From Rhodamnia argentea (lineage: Eukaryota; Streptophyta; Magnoliopsida; Myrtales; Myrtaceae), in NCBI RefSeq assembly GCF_020921035.1, contig NC_063157.1, positions 23,391,015 to 23,455,014 on the forward strand: 64,000 bases of DNA, in the 5' to 3' direction. Shown piece after piece: positions 48,366 through 59,454 of this stretch (its first letter is position 1; the number at the start of each line of letters is the position of its first letter). A program made the position numbers and the translations under genes. The notes under the pieces are model-generated. The model was not told where the DNA came from, did no database searches, and saw only the letters and a program-made list of their open reading frames with translations.

Positions 48366-51300
48366 CCTATCTATCTATCTATTTAGATATAAGCAGGTGA
48401 CATGTTTCCGTGCAATCGATTACTTTGCAGAATTCTGGGGAGAGTGGTGTGCTTTTCTCAGTTCGGTGGTTCAGAGTGGTTCTTGATGAGGCTCATACTA
48501 TAAAATCCTCGAAGAGCCAAACTTCTATGGCTGCTGCTGCCTTAGTTGCCAATTGCCGGTGGTGTTTGACTGGTACACCGATTCAGGTGAACTTTTGAAT
48601 TTAAGTGTACGGAGACCCAAATGTCTATGGGGTTGGAAAAATTACGAAAATATATGCTTCTGAGATGTGCTGGCTTTAACTTTGTCCCTTTTCCTCTACT
48701 GTACTTTGAAGTCTTGTTTCAGCCCAAGAAAAACTATTATGCATTTGTATCTGATACATTGTTGGGCCTTGGCGTGTGTAATTTTACTGTCACAGAACAG
48801 TCTTGAGGACATCTACAGTCTTCTTCGGTTTCTGAGAGTGGAGCCTTGGGCCAACTGGGCATGGTAAGCTTGTATGCTTCTCCCACTTTTCTTTATGTAA
48901 TTTGATGCTTAGAGTCCATTTACGATGATAAGTCTTATCAAATTTGATACATGAGTGAGTGCCTTTAAAATCACAAGCTGTAATTTCCAAGAAGCCTCTT
49001 CATATGTAAAAAAAATCATTGAATTTTCCATTTTTTGTGAATTGCTGAACATTGGCAAGTGTAAGTATGACATTATAATAAGCTCAGGCAATTATGAATT
49101 GACCGATTGCTTGAAACTCATTTTCCCTTGAAGAAGAGCTCATGTTGTGGTGAAATCTTAGCTGATTGATACGACAGGTACGTTGAGAGTGGATGATACG
49201 TCTCAATTAATTATGGGTAGTCTGAATTAATAGTCGAGATCTTGCTCACATCATTTTTGAGCTTGTGCACAAGAACTAGTAAATGCTATGGAATGTCAGA
49301 TTAAGCAGCCCGTGTCTCACTACTCATTGTGAGATCGGTTTACCTTTTACTGACTTGTTCAGTTCTTGAACTTATTATAGCTTTGATTATGCAGATCTTT
49401 CTCATCAACCTTTGTACTCTCAGAACTTGCTAGGATAAGTTGAATATTTATAAGCTCGAGGGTTGGCACCAAGTTCAGTGGATGGAAAGATATCATTGAT
49501 ATGCCTAAGGCCATTTTTTTTCTAAGTAATTGTGATCATAATTTATAAACTTGATCTCGTGTTTTTGTTTTATGGTGTATTTGTAAGGTCCCTTTTTCAG
49601 AAATATGATGACAGATACTTCGAAACTGAGAATTTGTGCAAATAATCGATTTAGTCCTTTTTAGCACGGTATTCAGTATTCAGTTGCTGTTTAATGCTTG
49701 GGTCATGGCCATTCTGGTTAAGGATATTCAAATTAGGTTCCATTTTGGTAAGAAAGGTGTATTGATGGTGACTTTTGAGTTGTTATGGCACTGAGATGTT
49801 TTTGTATGTATTCTCAGGACCTTGTGTTTCTGATGCTTTCTAGGGATCCTCCTTAGAATAATCCTAATAGTTCAAAGACTGAGGATCTTTTAGAGATTCT
49901 AATTTATATTTTTAATTTCATGGAATGTTGTGAATCTTCCTTTGTTACTTTACCAATGAATTTTCCTTTAAATATATAGTCATAGTGTCCCTTGAAATAT
50001 ATTATTTATAATTATTTGTTTAGGTGGAATAAACTCATCCAAAGACCCTTTGAGGAAGGGGAAGAGAGGGGGTTGAAACTGGTGCAAACAATCTTAAAGC
50101 CGATTATGCTGAGAAGAACAAAGTTCTCCACAGATAGAGAAGGACGGTGAGCATAATGGAGGACATGTCAGTACTTGGTCTCTTCCTTCTGTGTAACATG
50201 AATATGAATTTTAATTTGTGCAACTGCAGGCCCATTCTAGTTCTTCCTCCAGCTGATGTTAAGATCATTTATTGTGAATTGAGCGAAGCTGAAAAGGACT
50301 TCTATGAAGCACTTTTTAAAAAATCCAAGGTTTGTATCACCATCGGCAATTTCATGGAAGATAAATTTCCGTTAACTTCATATGTTTGTAGAAAATCAAT
50401 AATTTGGAGAATGTTTTCCTAATTGTGATCGTCTATATCTCTTAGGAAAATGAGTTAATGGAAAATGTTTTCGTTATTAGTAAAAATGATTGGACGTTGA
50501 TTGTTGTTACTAATGCTTGTATATTTTGTTGACTCAGTTTCATAAGTGATAAAAATGATGAAAGTTTCAATTAGTTTCTTATTATTATTCTCATTATGAT
50601 TAGGTACTGTTATTCCCATTATGATTTAGCATTTTATTTCTCTAGGTCAAGTTTGATCAATTTGTTGAGCAAGGCCGGGTTCTTCACAATTATGCTTCAA
50701 TATTGGAGTTACTTTTACGTCTTCGCCAATGTTGTGATCACCCATTTCTTGTGATGAGGTGCAGTATCTTTATATGTTCGTCCTTACTATCATGTGTAGT
50801 TGCATTGCCTCTGTATGATGATCACTTCATGGAGATGAGCTGGTGTATGCTATCTATAACACTGGGAAGATTGTTAGGATATTGGTAAAATTCCAAATGT
50901 CTTTTTGAATGGAAATATGATCCCATTCTATCTGTGTCTCTATAGACATGAAAATATTATCCCGAACTCTGAGGTAGCAGTCTTACCAGAAAACTAAAAT
51001 GATGAGAAGTGCTGCTAAATTCTTGACACTCACTCTTCATATGTTTAGCATCCACCCACTTTTGGAATCTGCTTTTCTCACATGCTTTCTTCTCCATGTT
51101 TTCTGTGAGAAATGGAATACATAAACTCGTACAGAATACACTCTCATTTTGGCAGAGCTAAACATAAACCTCCTCGTATGCTTGTGAAGGTGTCATTTTC
51201 TACCTAGATGTATCTCTTCTTCAATCGAAAGATACAGTGGCTTGTAATATGAAAAGCATCAATGGTCAAGAAAATGGATACTTCTATTGAGCAAGCATAT

Positions 51301-54300
51301 TCGTTGATTTTTCATTCTTAATTCTTATTGTTATTATTGTTGTTGTTGTTATCATTACTACCACTACTGCCGTTGTTGTTGTTGTTGTTAAGCAGGAACT
51401 ATGTTGCATGATTATTCTTTTTCTCGTTTACGTTGGACTCTACACCTTTTGATCACATAACCTTCTTTTTAAATTTTGAAACTATCATACATTATTTCTA
51501 GAGATCATAGATTGGGAAAAAAGAAGAAACCATTGGAACTTACTCCTTATAGTTATAGTTCTGTCCATGAATATGGAATATGGGGTTTTGGGCGGGGGGG
51601 CGGGGGGGTGTTGGTGGTGGAGGGAGGAACAATGCTTCCTGCAGGTGTCTTTCCCCTGATTCTTGTTTCAGAACATCTAATCGCTGGATGGCAATGCCTA
51701 ACTTGTGATTGCTGAGAGTATTCTTTTAAGTTTTCATTGCGTTATTTTGCTTACTACCTGTGTTACATCTAGTACTACATATTAGGAAGCTCTCATTATG
51801 TTAATGTTTGGTGTTGCGTGGCTTGTCTGTCCAGTCGAGGGGATACACAGGAATATGCTGACCTGAACAAGCTAGCGAGACATTTCTTAAAAGGAAGTTT
51901 GAGCAACCTGGATGAGGGGAACAGCAATGCACCATCGCGGGCTTATGTTCAAGAGGTCGTGGAAGAGCTCCGTAAGGGGGAAGTCGGAGAATGCCCGATA
52001 TGTCTTGAAGCCTTTGAAGATGCAGTTCTAACAGTTTGTGCTCACCGCTTATGCCGAGAGTGTCTTTTGGCAAGTTGGCGTAATTCAAATTCTGGTTTAT
52101 GTCCTGTTTGTAGGTATTTTGGGAAAGCTCACACATGTTATAGAAGTCTGAACGTCATTTTTTTCATTTCTCCTTAGAGGCTTGTCCCATTTTAACTCTG
52201 TGTTTGAGGTAATTCAGTAAGTATTGTGATCTTTGTTGTACTTTTGCAGGAAAACTATCACTAGACAAGATTTGATCACGGCACCAACTGAAAGTCGTTT
52301 CCAGGTTGACATTGAGAAAAACTGGGTTGAATCATCCAAAGTTTCTGCTCTCTTGCATGAACTTGAGAACCTTCGGTCTTCAGGTTCAAAGAGCATTGTT
52401 TTCAGCCAATGGACTGCCTTTTTGGACCTTTTGCAGATTCCTCTTTGTCGGTAGGGTTTGTGCCAGCAATTTTTGAGTACCTTTGCATCTTGTTAAGAGA
52501 GATGTATAGTTGGTTTGGATCCAAAATTTTCAAGTCATCCAAACCTCTTTTTTCCTCACTTTATGATGTAGCAAATATGGACCATTTCTTAATGTGCACT
52601 TCTACTCCTCCCTAGGTCCTGCAGCTTTCATAAGCAACTTACGCGGTATATGCTGAAGTGCTTTCTGCAGATGAGCATGATGCCGTTTATTTTTGTTGCT
52701 CTATGCTTTATGCCTGACATAAAGCTTTGCTGTCTATATGCAAGCAGTTTTTTAGGTTATCTCCGTAGATATAAACTTAAAAGAGTTGTGAATATCCTCA
52801 GACTGTAAACAATTGAGGTGCATTTGTTTTTTGGAAATGAATGGTTTGGAAAATATTTTCTAAAATGATTGCTTATATCGCTTATGAAATGAATGAAATA
52901 AAAATATTTTCACCCTTCATAATAACGTTTAGACATAAATTTTTATCGATAATAAAAATATGTTCATAGACTAATAATTTCAAACGATACAAACAATTAC
53001 TTTTAGGACAGTGTTTTCCAAGTCATTCCTTTTCTGCGAAACAAGTTAAGCCTAAGTGCTAGTATTTTTCCGCTTTTACATAGTTGTCAATTTTCTTTAT
53101 GGGCCTCTCTTTTTTGTCATCTGACATATTCACCTTTTTTTTTTGCAGAAATAAGATTCCATTTGTTCGTCTGGATGGGTCTCTCAGTCAGCAACAGCGT
53201 GAAAATGTGATTAAACGGTTTTCAGAGGACAATGATATTCTGGTTAGCATAGATAGTTTTCTCCTTTGGTTTTCTTCTTTTTACTCTCATTTCATTTTCA
53301 CTTTTGTTTTGCTGGAGTTGGGGTGATGATTTGTTTTGGCTGATAGATTTTATGGATGATCATTTTACTTAGGTCTTACTGATGTCACTGAAGGCTGGGG
53401 GGGTGGGAGTAAATTTGATAGCTGCTTCCAATGCTTTCGTCCTGGTAAGCTGATACTATTTGGATTAGCTGGATCAAATGTGTTGCCTCCTGTTATCTTA
53501 CTGGAGGACAAGCCGTATTTCATGCTATCTTCAATGAAGTATAACTTTACGATCTGATTTCAGCATATATTGCTGATTAAAAGAGTACAGAAAGATGTTT
53601 TTGGGAGATGTATAGGATCAAAATTGCCTTGTTTGGATAAGATTAGTAACGTAAGATACATTTTAATATCAGGAAAAGGTAATAGGAATTGTGGCTCTAT
53701 TCAAGATTGTAACACCACAGGGATAGTGCTTGTAGAAGAACCGGAACATTTCAGTTAACTTTTGTGTTCCATCTAACCAGCATCCACTCAATGCCTTGGG
53801 GCCTTCCTTGGATGAAGTTCAGTTATGCCTTTCATTGCTTGCAGAAACCTCCAAATTTAATATTTTTCAGAAGCTTGAAATGTTTTGGGCAAATGTTTAA
53901 ATATGGTCTTAAAGAGGAGAATTTGATAATATTGTATTCACATTGTCCTTTAATGTTCTGAAGGATCCATGGTGGAATCCAGCAGTGGAGGAACAAGCTG
54001 TCATGCGCATTCATCGCATTGGGCAAACAAAAAGTGTGATGATCAAACGGTTCATTGTGAAGGTTTTCGCTATTTCCTTAGACTGAGTAGTTGTATGGAT
54101 GGGATTTGTCCTTTTTGGCTCTAATGGCTCCAGCAGAAAACTTCCTTCGAGTTTTGGGGGTTATAATTAGGTGTTGTTGAGGTGATTTATCATGTGTGGC
54201 CAAGAAAAAGAGGACTATTGTGTGAACGATGTTTGTGGCGGGTAACTGGGTTTATTTCTTTTATTGGTTGAAATATTTTTTGATAATCACATGGTTCTCA

Positions 54301-54671
54301 TCCGTGGGTGCGGCATTTGGTCGTGCACTCTTACCACTTATGCACTTAGATTTAAGCCTATTCCCTTTTACTTTGGCTTTTTTGAGGATGATTTTTTCTT
54401 GCCACCGGATGCATTATTTACGTACTTCAATGAGGTGGCTATTTCTCTGATAAAGTCCTTACTAGATCTGTGTGATTGTTATCCATAAACATGTTTGCTC
54501 CTCGAGTTTTTTTAGGGCCTTACAATTTTTGACATCTGCAAATGGCAGGGAACAGTCGAGGAGAGGATGGAAGCAGTGCAAGCACGTAAACAGCGAATTA
54601 TATCCGGTGCTTTGACAGATCAAGAAGTTCGCACAGCACGTATAGAGGAGCTGAAGATGCTTTTCACGTAG
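45730..54671 (+). CDS. RAD5A: RAD5A/HLTF-type SWI/SNF helicase with RING finger
   Basis: Nuclear ATP-dependent DNA translocase and predicted E3 ubiquitin ligase of post-replication repair. The 20 exons are 45730-46284, 46420-46553, 46689-46887, 47004-47057, 47131-47277, 47368-47519, 47602-47686, 47768-48034, 48171-48317, 48431-48586, 48796-48863, 50024-50146, 50230-50329, 50646-50758, 51835-52113, 52250-52450, 53149-53242, 53373-53444, 53964-54062 and 54549-54671. This gives 1055 aa, against about 1029 in Arabidopsis RAD5A. A UBA-like N-terminus (about 5-45) precedes a HIRAN-type region (about 170-290). Walker A GLGKT is at 449-453 and DEAH at 599-602. The RING (Cys820, 823, 835, His837, Cys840, 843, 856, 859) is inserted between the two helicase lobes as in Rad5. 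C-terminal lobe motifs include [13 protein letters not shown] and [13 protein letters not shown]. All key residues are intact. Confidence 0.95.
48331..48384 (+). repeat. Compound CT / ATCT microsatellite in RAD5A intron 9
   Basis: A CT run (48331-48360) passes directly into ATCT-type tetranucleotides (48361-48384), just inside the intron that starts at 48318. Confidence 0.85.
50400..50520. mobile_element. MITE fragment in RAD5A intron 13
   Basis: The words ggagaatgttttcctaattg, atctcttaggaaaatgag and atggaaaatgttttcg are the inverted outer parts of the same AT-rich MITE family seen at 52819-53052. It is shorter and more decayed. Confidence 0.4.
52819..53052. mobile_element. Dispersed MITE, copy C, in RAD5A intron 16
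   Basis: The left end tgcatttgttttttggaaat and the reverse complement of the right end ggcttaacttgtttcgcaga align, continuing to ggtttggaaaatat versus gacttggaaaacac. It is the best-preserved member of the family at 5837, 38348 and 56021. It lies about 100 bp before the exon 17 acceptor. Confidence 0.6.
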
Positions 54672-56280
54672 TCCTCGCAGAATTTCCATTCCATGATTTT
54701 TGTGAGATGGCTCTAAGCTAGGGAGCCGTGGAGATCCAGATCTATCAGAAGCCGGCATAGTAAAAGATTCCACACTTCGCTTTGCTGTGAAAGAAGTTGG
54801 GCTATCTAGGCTCGCTAATTCTAGATTTATCAGGCTCAGGATGGAGGGAAGTCTGATAAGGTCATTCAGGGCCACGGATGTTTCATAAGTTAATGGGGAG
54901 GAGATCAGAGCAGGCTTTGGTGCAATGCTTTTTCATGGACATTTGGGGGGCTCCTGGTGGGACTGAACTCAAGAACAGTTGTATGGAGTGAGAAGAGGGA
55001 AGACGTTGAAATGGGGGTTGGGTTGATTTTGTATGCTCCAATATAGCGTCGTTTCGTCGGAACCAACATATTGCAATTCGTTGTCGGAAATGATTGCATT
55101 ATTTTCTCGAAAGTCGAATGTAAAACATAGTCCTGGTGACTTGGCTTTGTACATGCTTAAGTAAAATGATATGAGCAGCTTATTTCAGTAAGACAATTGT
55201 GTGGTGTTATGACGATTTTATTGCAGGACCTTTTCGTTTCTTTTCTTTTTCTGTTGTAAGTTTTTACCCCTTTTGCTAGATCATCAATTCCACCAAATAA
55301 GAGAGGCCATTGAATGGGAACACTTTTTGGCTCTTTGGCGTCAGTGAGCTTGTGAAATCTAATGCTTCATCGAAAGTCTAAAATGAAAACAAAATCTCAA
55401 AAGGTACTACGAAAATCTTACAATAATTATGGACTCAATGTGTATATATAAAAAGTTCATATGTTGCAAGCTTAAGCTTGACTCAAATCGCTAGCTTAAT
55501 ATAAACTCGACTCTAACCAGCTCGAGCTCAATTGAGTATTAAATTTCTTACTCGAGCTTGACTCAAATGGTGAAGAGAGATGCTTGAGTTCACTTTAACT
55601 CCGGTTGATTACCGGGAATAAATGAATTCAGCCTTTAACTTGGGCTTGACAATTTGAATTTTATTCCCCGTAGCTTTTTCATAACAATTAAGGTCCAATA
55701 GAATATAATAGAAACTGTTTTTTTTCCCTGAAAAGTGGAAAAAATATTTTCATCAATCGAGTAGTTCAAGCTCGAGTTGGAGCTGAACCTCGGATGAATC
55801 GATCTCGAGCAACTGCTGAACCAATTTTGAATTACTTGTGCGTAATTTGACTCAACTCTGTCGCCATGTTGTACCACATGTCAATGGGACGTAGAGAAAA
55901 CAATCACTAAGAAGGGAAAGCTTCGAAATTCGAGCATTATGGTTAGTTGCGATACAAACCAAATGAATGATTGGTTAATTATGCCACGTGAGTGATGCCA
56001 TAGAAAAGATTCTGTATATTCCATTTGTTTCGTAAAAATGAATGATGCAAGTAATCACTAGTATTGTTTGAAATAATTAGTCAACGAAAAATATTTCTAT
56101 GATTGACAACAACTTATATCTAAAAATTTTCATTAATGATAAAAATATTTTTGATTCATTCATTTTATAGTTAATTTTTAAAAAATTATTTTTCTTTTTT
56201 AAAAATGCAGCTTATCATTGCACTTGGGTAGCAAAAAGCCGGGTAAGAAATAGAATTCGACTAGGCTTAAGCTATTTGCG
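54672..56280. other. RAD5A 3' region and repeat-rich spacer
   Basis: The RAD5A 3' UTR probably reaches about 55190. At 55466-55870 there are inverted gctcgagctcaa and ctcgagcttgactcaaat words typical of a decayed transposon. A MITE copy lies at 56021-56210. No gene is supported; the short minus-strand ORFs here (54462-55154, 55635-55877) are without recognisable features. Confidence 0.45.
56021..56210. mobile_element. Dispersed MITE, copy D
   Basis: Starts ccatttgtttcgtaaaaatg and contains tattgtttgaaataattagt and attttcattaatgataaaaa, shared with copies B and C. Confidence 0.5.
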
Positions 56281-56297
56281 GGTCTTAAAGAAAAGGA

Positions 56298-56822
56298 TTA
56301 ATATCACGAAAAAACCTAAACTGGTACATATGCGATAAATTTATCTCAAATTATTATTTTGACCATAAAAAATCTCAAACTAGTATCCATATGACAAATG
56401 TACACCTAAACTATTTTTTTTACCACAAAAAATTTGAAACCGGTATGCTGACGGGTTTACTAGCTTTGAATTTTTATCCTCTGTTTATCACATTGGTATC
56501 AGTTTTGAATTTTTCTTAGTATTAACCCGATTTAAAGGAAATTAACGAGTTGCATTTATCATGTGCGTACCAGTTTAGGATTTTTAGTGATAAAAAAATT
56601 TAGTTTGAGATAAATTTATCAAAAGTGTATCAATTTAGGATTTTTGATGGTCAAAAAATAATTTGGGATAAATTTATCATATGTATGTCAATTTGAGATT
56701 TTTGTGATAAAAAAGTAATTTACGATGAATATATTATATGTGTATCAATTAATAATTTTTCATAATAAAAAAATAATTTAAAATAAATTTATTATAGGTG
56801 CATCCCGTTTGAATTTTTCGCG
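56298..56822. mobile_element. Foldback element with tandem-unit arms, next to CX9C gene
   Basis: The left arm reads ttaatatcacgaaaaaacct and aaactggtacatatgcgata. The right arm carries the reverse complement, ending tttgaatttttcgc at about 56822. Each arm is a row of units of about 60 bp (gataaatttatctcaaatta, aaaaaatctcaaactagtat and so on). The flanks gtcttaaag (56273-56281) and gtcttaagg (56822-56830) resemble a 9-bp duplication but do not sit flush with the left tip, so the exact ends are uncertain. The element stops about 95 bp before the start codon of the next gene. Confidence 0.55.
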
Positions 56823-56914
56823 TCTTAAGGAAAATCACCTTCACCCTCGCGTTCCGCAATCGGCACGTGCGAAACGTCAGCCAAGCGACCGGTTTCTACC
56901 GAGCGTTTGCGATC

Positions 56915-59454
56915 ATGGCGTCGGCGAACGACGAACCCTCCTCCGTCCCTCGGCGGCGCTTGTCGTGCACCACCTGCTTCGACGCTCTTTGGTTCTGCTA
57001 CTGTACTCTCTCTCTCCCTCTCTTTCTGATTGTGTTGTGAGTAGGGATGGAAAAAGAGAGCTTTGGACGAAGGATCTACTTCGTCTTTGACCTTGTGTTC
57101 CTTGAATTTGGCCTGTGATTCCGCTATTCCTTTCGTCTTCTTTCCTTGCGAATTTCACAATTCTCCGTAATTCTCTTGCGGCAGCTCCAGTTCATCAGAT
57201 GCAGCAATACTACCGGCTGGGGGTTCTCGACAACTGCTCCGGAAAATGGAGTGCCCTCGTCGATTGCTTAACTCTCAAGACCAAACGAGCTTCCGAAGTT
57301 CAGGTCAGTGATTACTTCCTCATTTCCTATCTTATGCTGGGTTAAAAGCGTAGGTGAATTCGATTCATTCGCCGGATAGTGCAAGCTGGACTTGAAACTA
57401 CAGGCGAAGTGCTTGCGCGTCCTTCGCCAAACGTGAGGATTCGTTTCACGAGAAGTCCTTTGGTGGTTCCGGCTTCTTTGGTGATAACCCGAGTAGTATA
57501 AATGGTAAAATTGGCTTGGAAGCGAGTAAGGGATGGAGCATTCAGTTTTCCAAGTTAATGCTGATCAACGAAGCGAACGAAATACGACGAGTTACGTCTT
57601 CGAATTACTTCAGAAAGCAATGGCGTGATTCTGCTTTTGGAACTGACGGATACAAATGTAGTCTGGAAAAGATTTAGATGAAACTCACCCTGGTCTTGAA
57701 ATAGAACTAATTGTCTCAAAGAATCAAAGAAATACTTGCATAATGTTCTCAGGAAATTAACAAAGTAAAGATGATTGGATTCAAGTTGAGATAGAGGGAG
57801 GGGAAAAAGAGCGAGCATTCGTGCGGTAGGATGACAGTTCATGGCAAATCGCTCAGGCTCATTTAGGGTGGACAGCATATTCTTAGATGATTATTCTATC
57901 ATTATTGCTTTGGGATTCGCATGTTGGTTCCTCCTTGACATGTGATGGTGAACACTAATGTTCTTCTGCAATTGCTTCTTTCATTGCCATGTTCAGTTAT
58001 GTTCTTGGATCGTCATCTTTTATAGAAATTAAGCAGTACATCGAATGGATCATCTTTCTATTCTTTCTTATATTTAAATCCTCCACTGATGTTCTTGTTA
58101 TAGCAAGATAAGGATGTTGAAGAAATCCTCCATCTTTCTTTTATGTTTTTGCTTTCTTCCCCGAAAGAGCTGGAAGGTGGTTGGTTTTGTGAAAATGGTA
58201 AACATCTGTGGATATATAGCTTTAGGTTTGATGAGAAGTACTTGTATAGTCCCCCTGCTTTAATGACTTATAAAGATTTTAGAGCTAGAATGATGCTAGA
58301 GAGGCTTGATTCCTTTCCATTCTGTCATGTTCTGTCATACACCTTTTTGGGCTAGTTTCTTTCTCCCGTTTAAATTGGTGAACTCTACATTTTCTCGGGT
58401 GTTTTGGTAGAGCTTTATCTCTGGATGATGGTAAATCTTCAATCGAGGAGCATGACCATTGGATTTTCCAACTACCAGGTGTCTGCTCCTCTACTTTTAA
58501 AAATTTGCATTGAAGCATATGAATTTTCTTTTTCCTCTGTCATCTTTTCTACTAAAAGGATGGCCATTGAACCTTTAGTTAATTATGAAAATGCAGATAT
58601 CACGTGTCACTTGGTGGACTTAGTTTTGACAGTGTGAAGAAGAGCACTGCATGCACAACTGATACCCAGAGTTCTGCTAGTGTAAAGGAGTAGAAATGCA
58701 CTTCTTTTTCCATAACTTTTTCTCTTTGTGAGGATAAAGTTTGGCGAATCCTCATTCGAAAGGAGAATGGTGAATGCTCACTTTTCATGTGGACTGTAAG
58801 AGGAAGAAAACCCAGCCTTGGATAGAAGTCCATTCTGTTTTAATGCTTCTCACTTTTCATGTGGACTGTAAGAGGAAGAAAACCCAGCCTTTGGATAGAA
58901 GTCCATTCTCTTTTAACGCTTCCTCTGCCAAGAGTTGGAATGCTCACTTTTCATGGGGACTGTAAGAGGAAGAAAACCCAGCCTTTGGATAGAAGTCCAT
59001 TCTCTTTTAATGCTTCCTCTGCCAAGAGTTGGAACTGTCACCTTTGTGCATTAAAGTTTCTCTTGCTTAGAGCAGGATAAATTTCAATTGGCAAGTCGGG
59101 AAAAACTCCACTTAGTTTGATATCGTTGTTTCCCTGCTCCTGTTATGCAACTGTCTAAGAACTGTTGTGTTGTATTATACTGTCACACACCTTTTCCTTG
59201 TCACGCATGGGGTATGACGAAACTTCGTTTTGAGACAATTGGTTTGTTTCTATGCTGTTGAAACTAACTAGAACTTTGCTTATTAGAATTCATTCGTCTT
59301 TTCTCTGTCGAAACTAATTAGGGAGCGTAATTCTGCACAGGAAATCCTGGAAAATCGCGAGAAAGCTCAGCATCATATCTGGACTTTCCGGACACCACAG
59401 GAAGCTTCTTCTCACTGGAAAGGGTTGTTTGGACATCTGGATAAGCCGGAGTGA
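56915..59454 (+). CDS. Small twin-CX9C protein (DUF3128/EMI1-like)
   Basis: Predicted protein of 106 aa. Exons are 56915-57002, 57185-57303 and 59341-59454, all GT-AG. It starts MASANDEPSSVPRRRLSC. Cys18-Cys28 and Cys47-Cys57 are each spaced CX9C, the pattern of small proteins oxidatively folded in the mitochondrial intermembrane space, often respiratory-chain assembly factors. The C-terminus has IWTFRTPQEASSHWKGLFG. The pattern fits the DUF3128 group, to which yeast Emi1 belongs; this is from memory of the family and no function in plants is claimed. The last intron (57304-59340) is long and carries a three-copy tandem repeat. The start codon was chosen as the first ATG in frame with both cysteine pairs. 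Confidence 0.82.
58778..59034 (+). repeat. Three-copy tandem repeat in CX9C gene intron 2
   Basis: Copies start at 58778, 58850 and 58944 with tcacttttcatgtggactgt and continue ggaagaaaacccagcctttg and atagaagtccattct. Copy 1 is about 72 bp. Copies 2 and 3 are over 90 bp because they also include cctctgccaagagttggaa. The units are nearly identical, so the expansion is recent. Confidence 0.9.

Noticed and set aside
56298..56822. Possible CRISPR-like array of 60-bp units
   Set aside because: The units are imperfect, mirrored and AT-rich in plant nuclear DNA; this is a foldback transposon.
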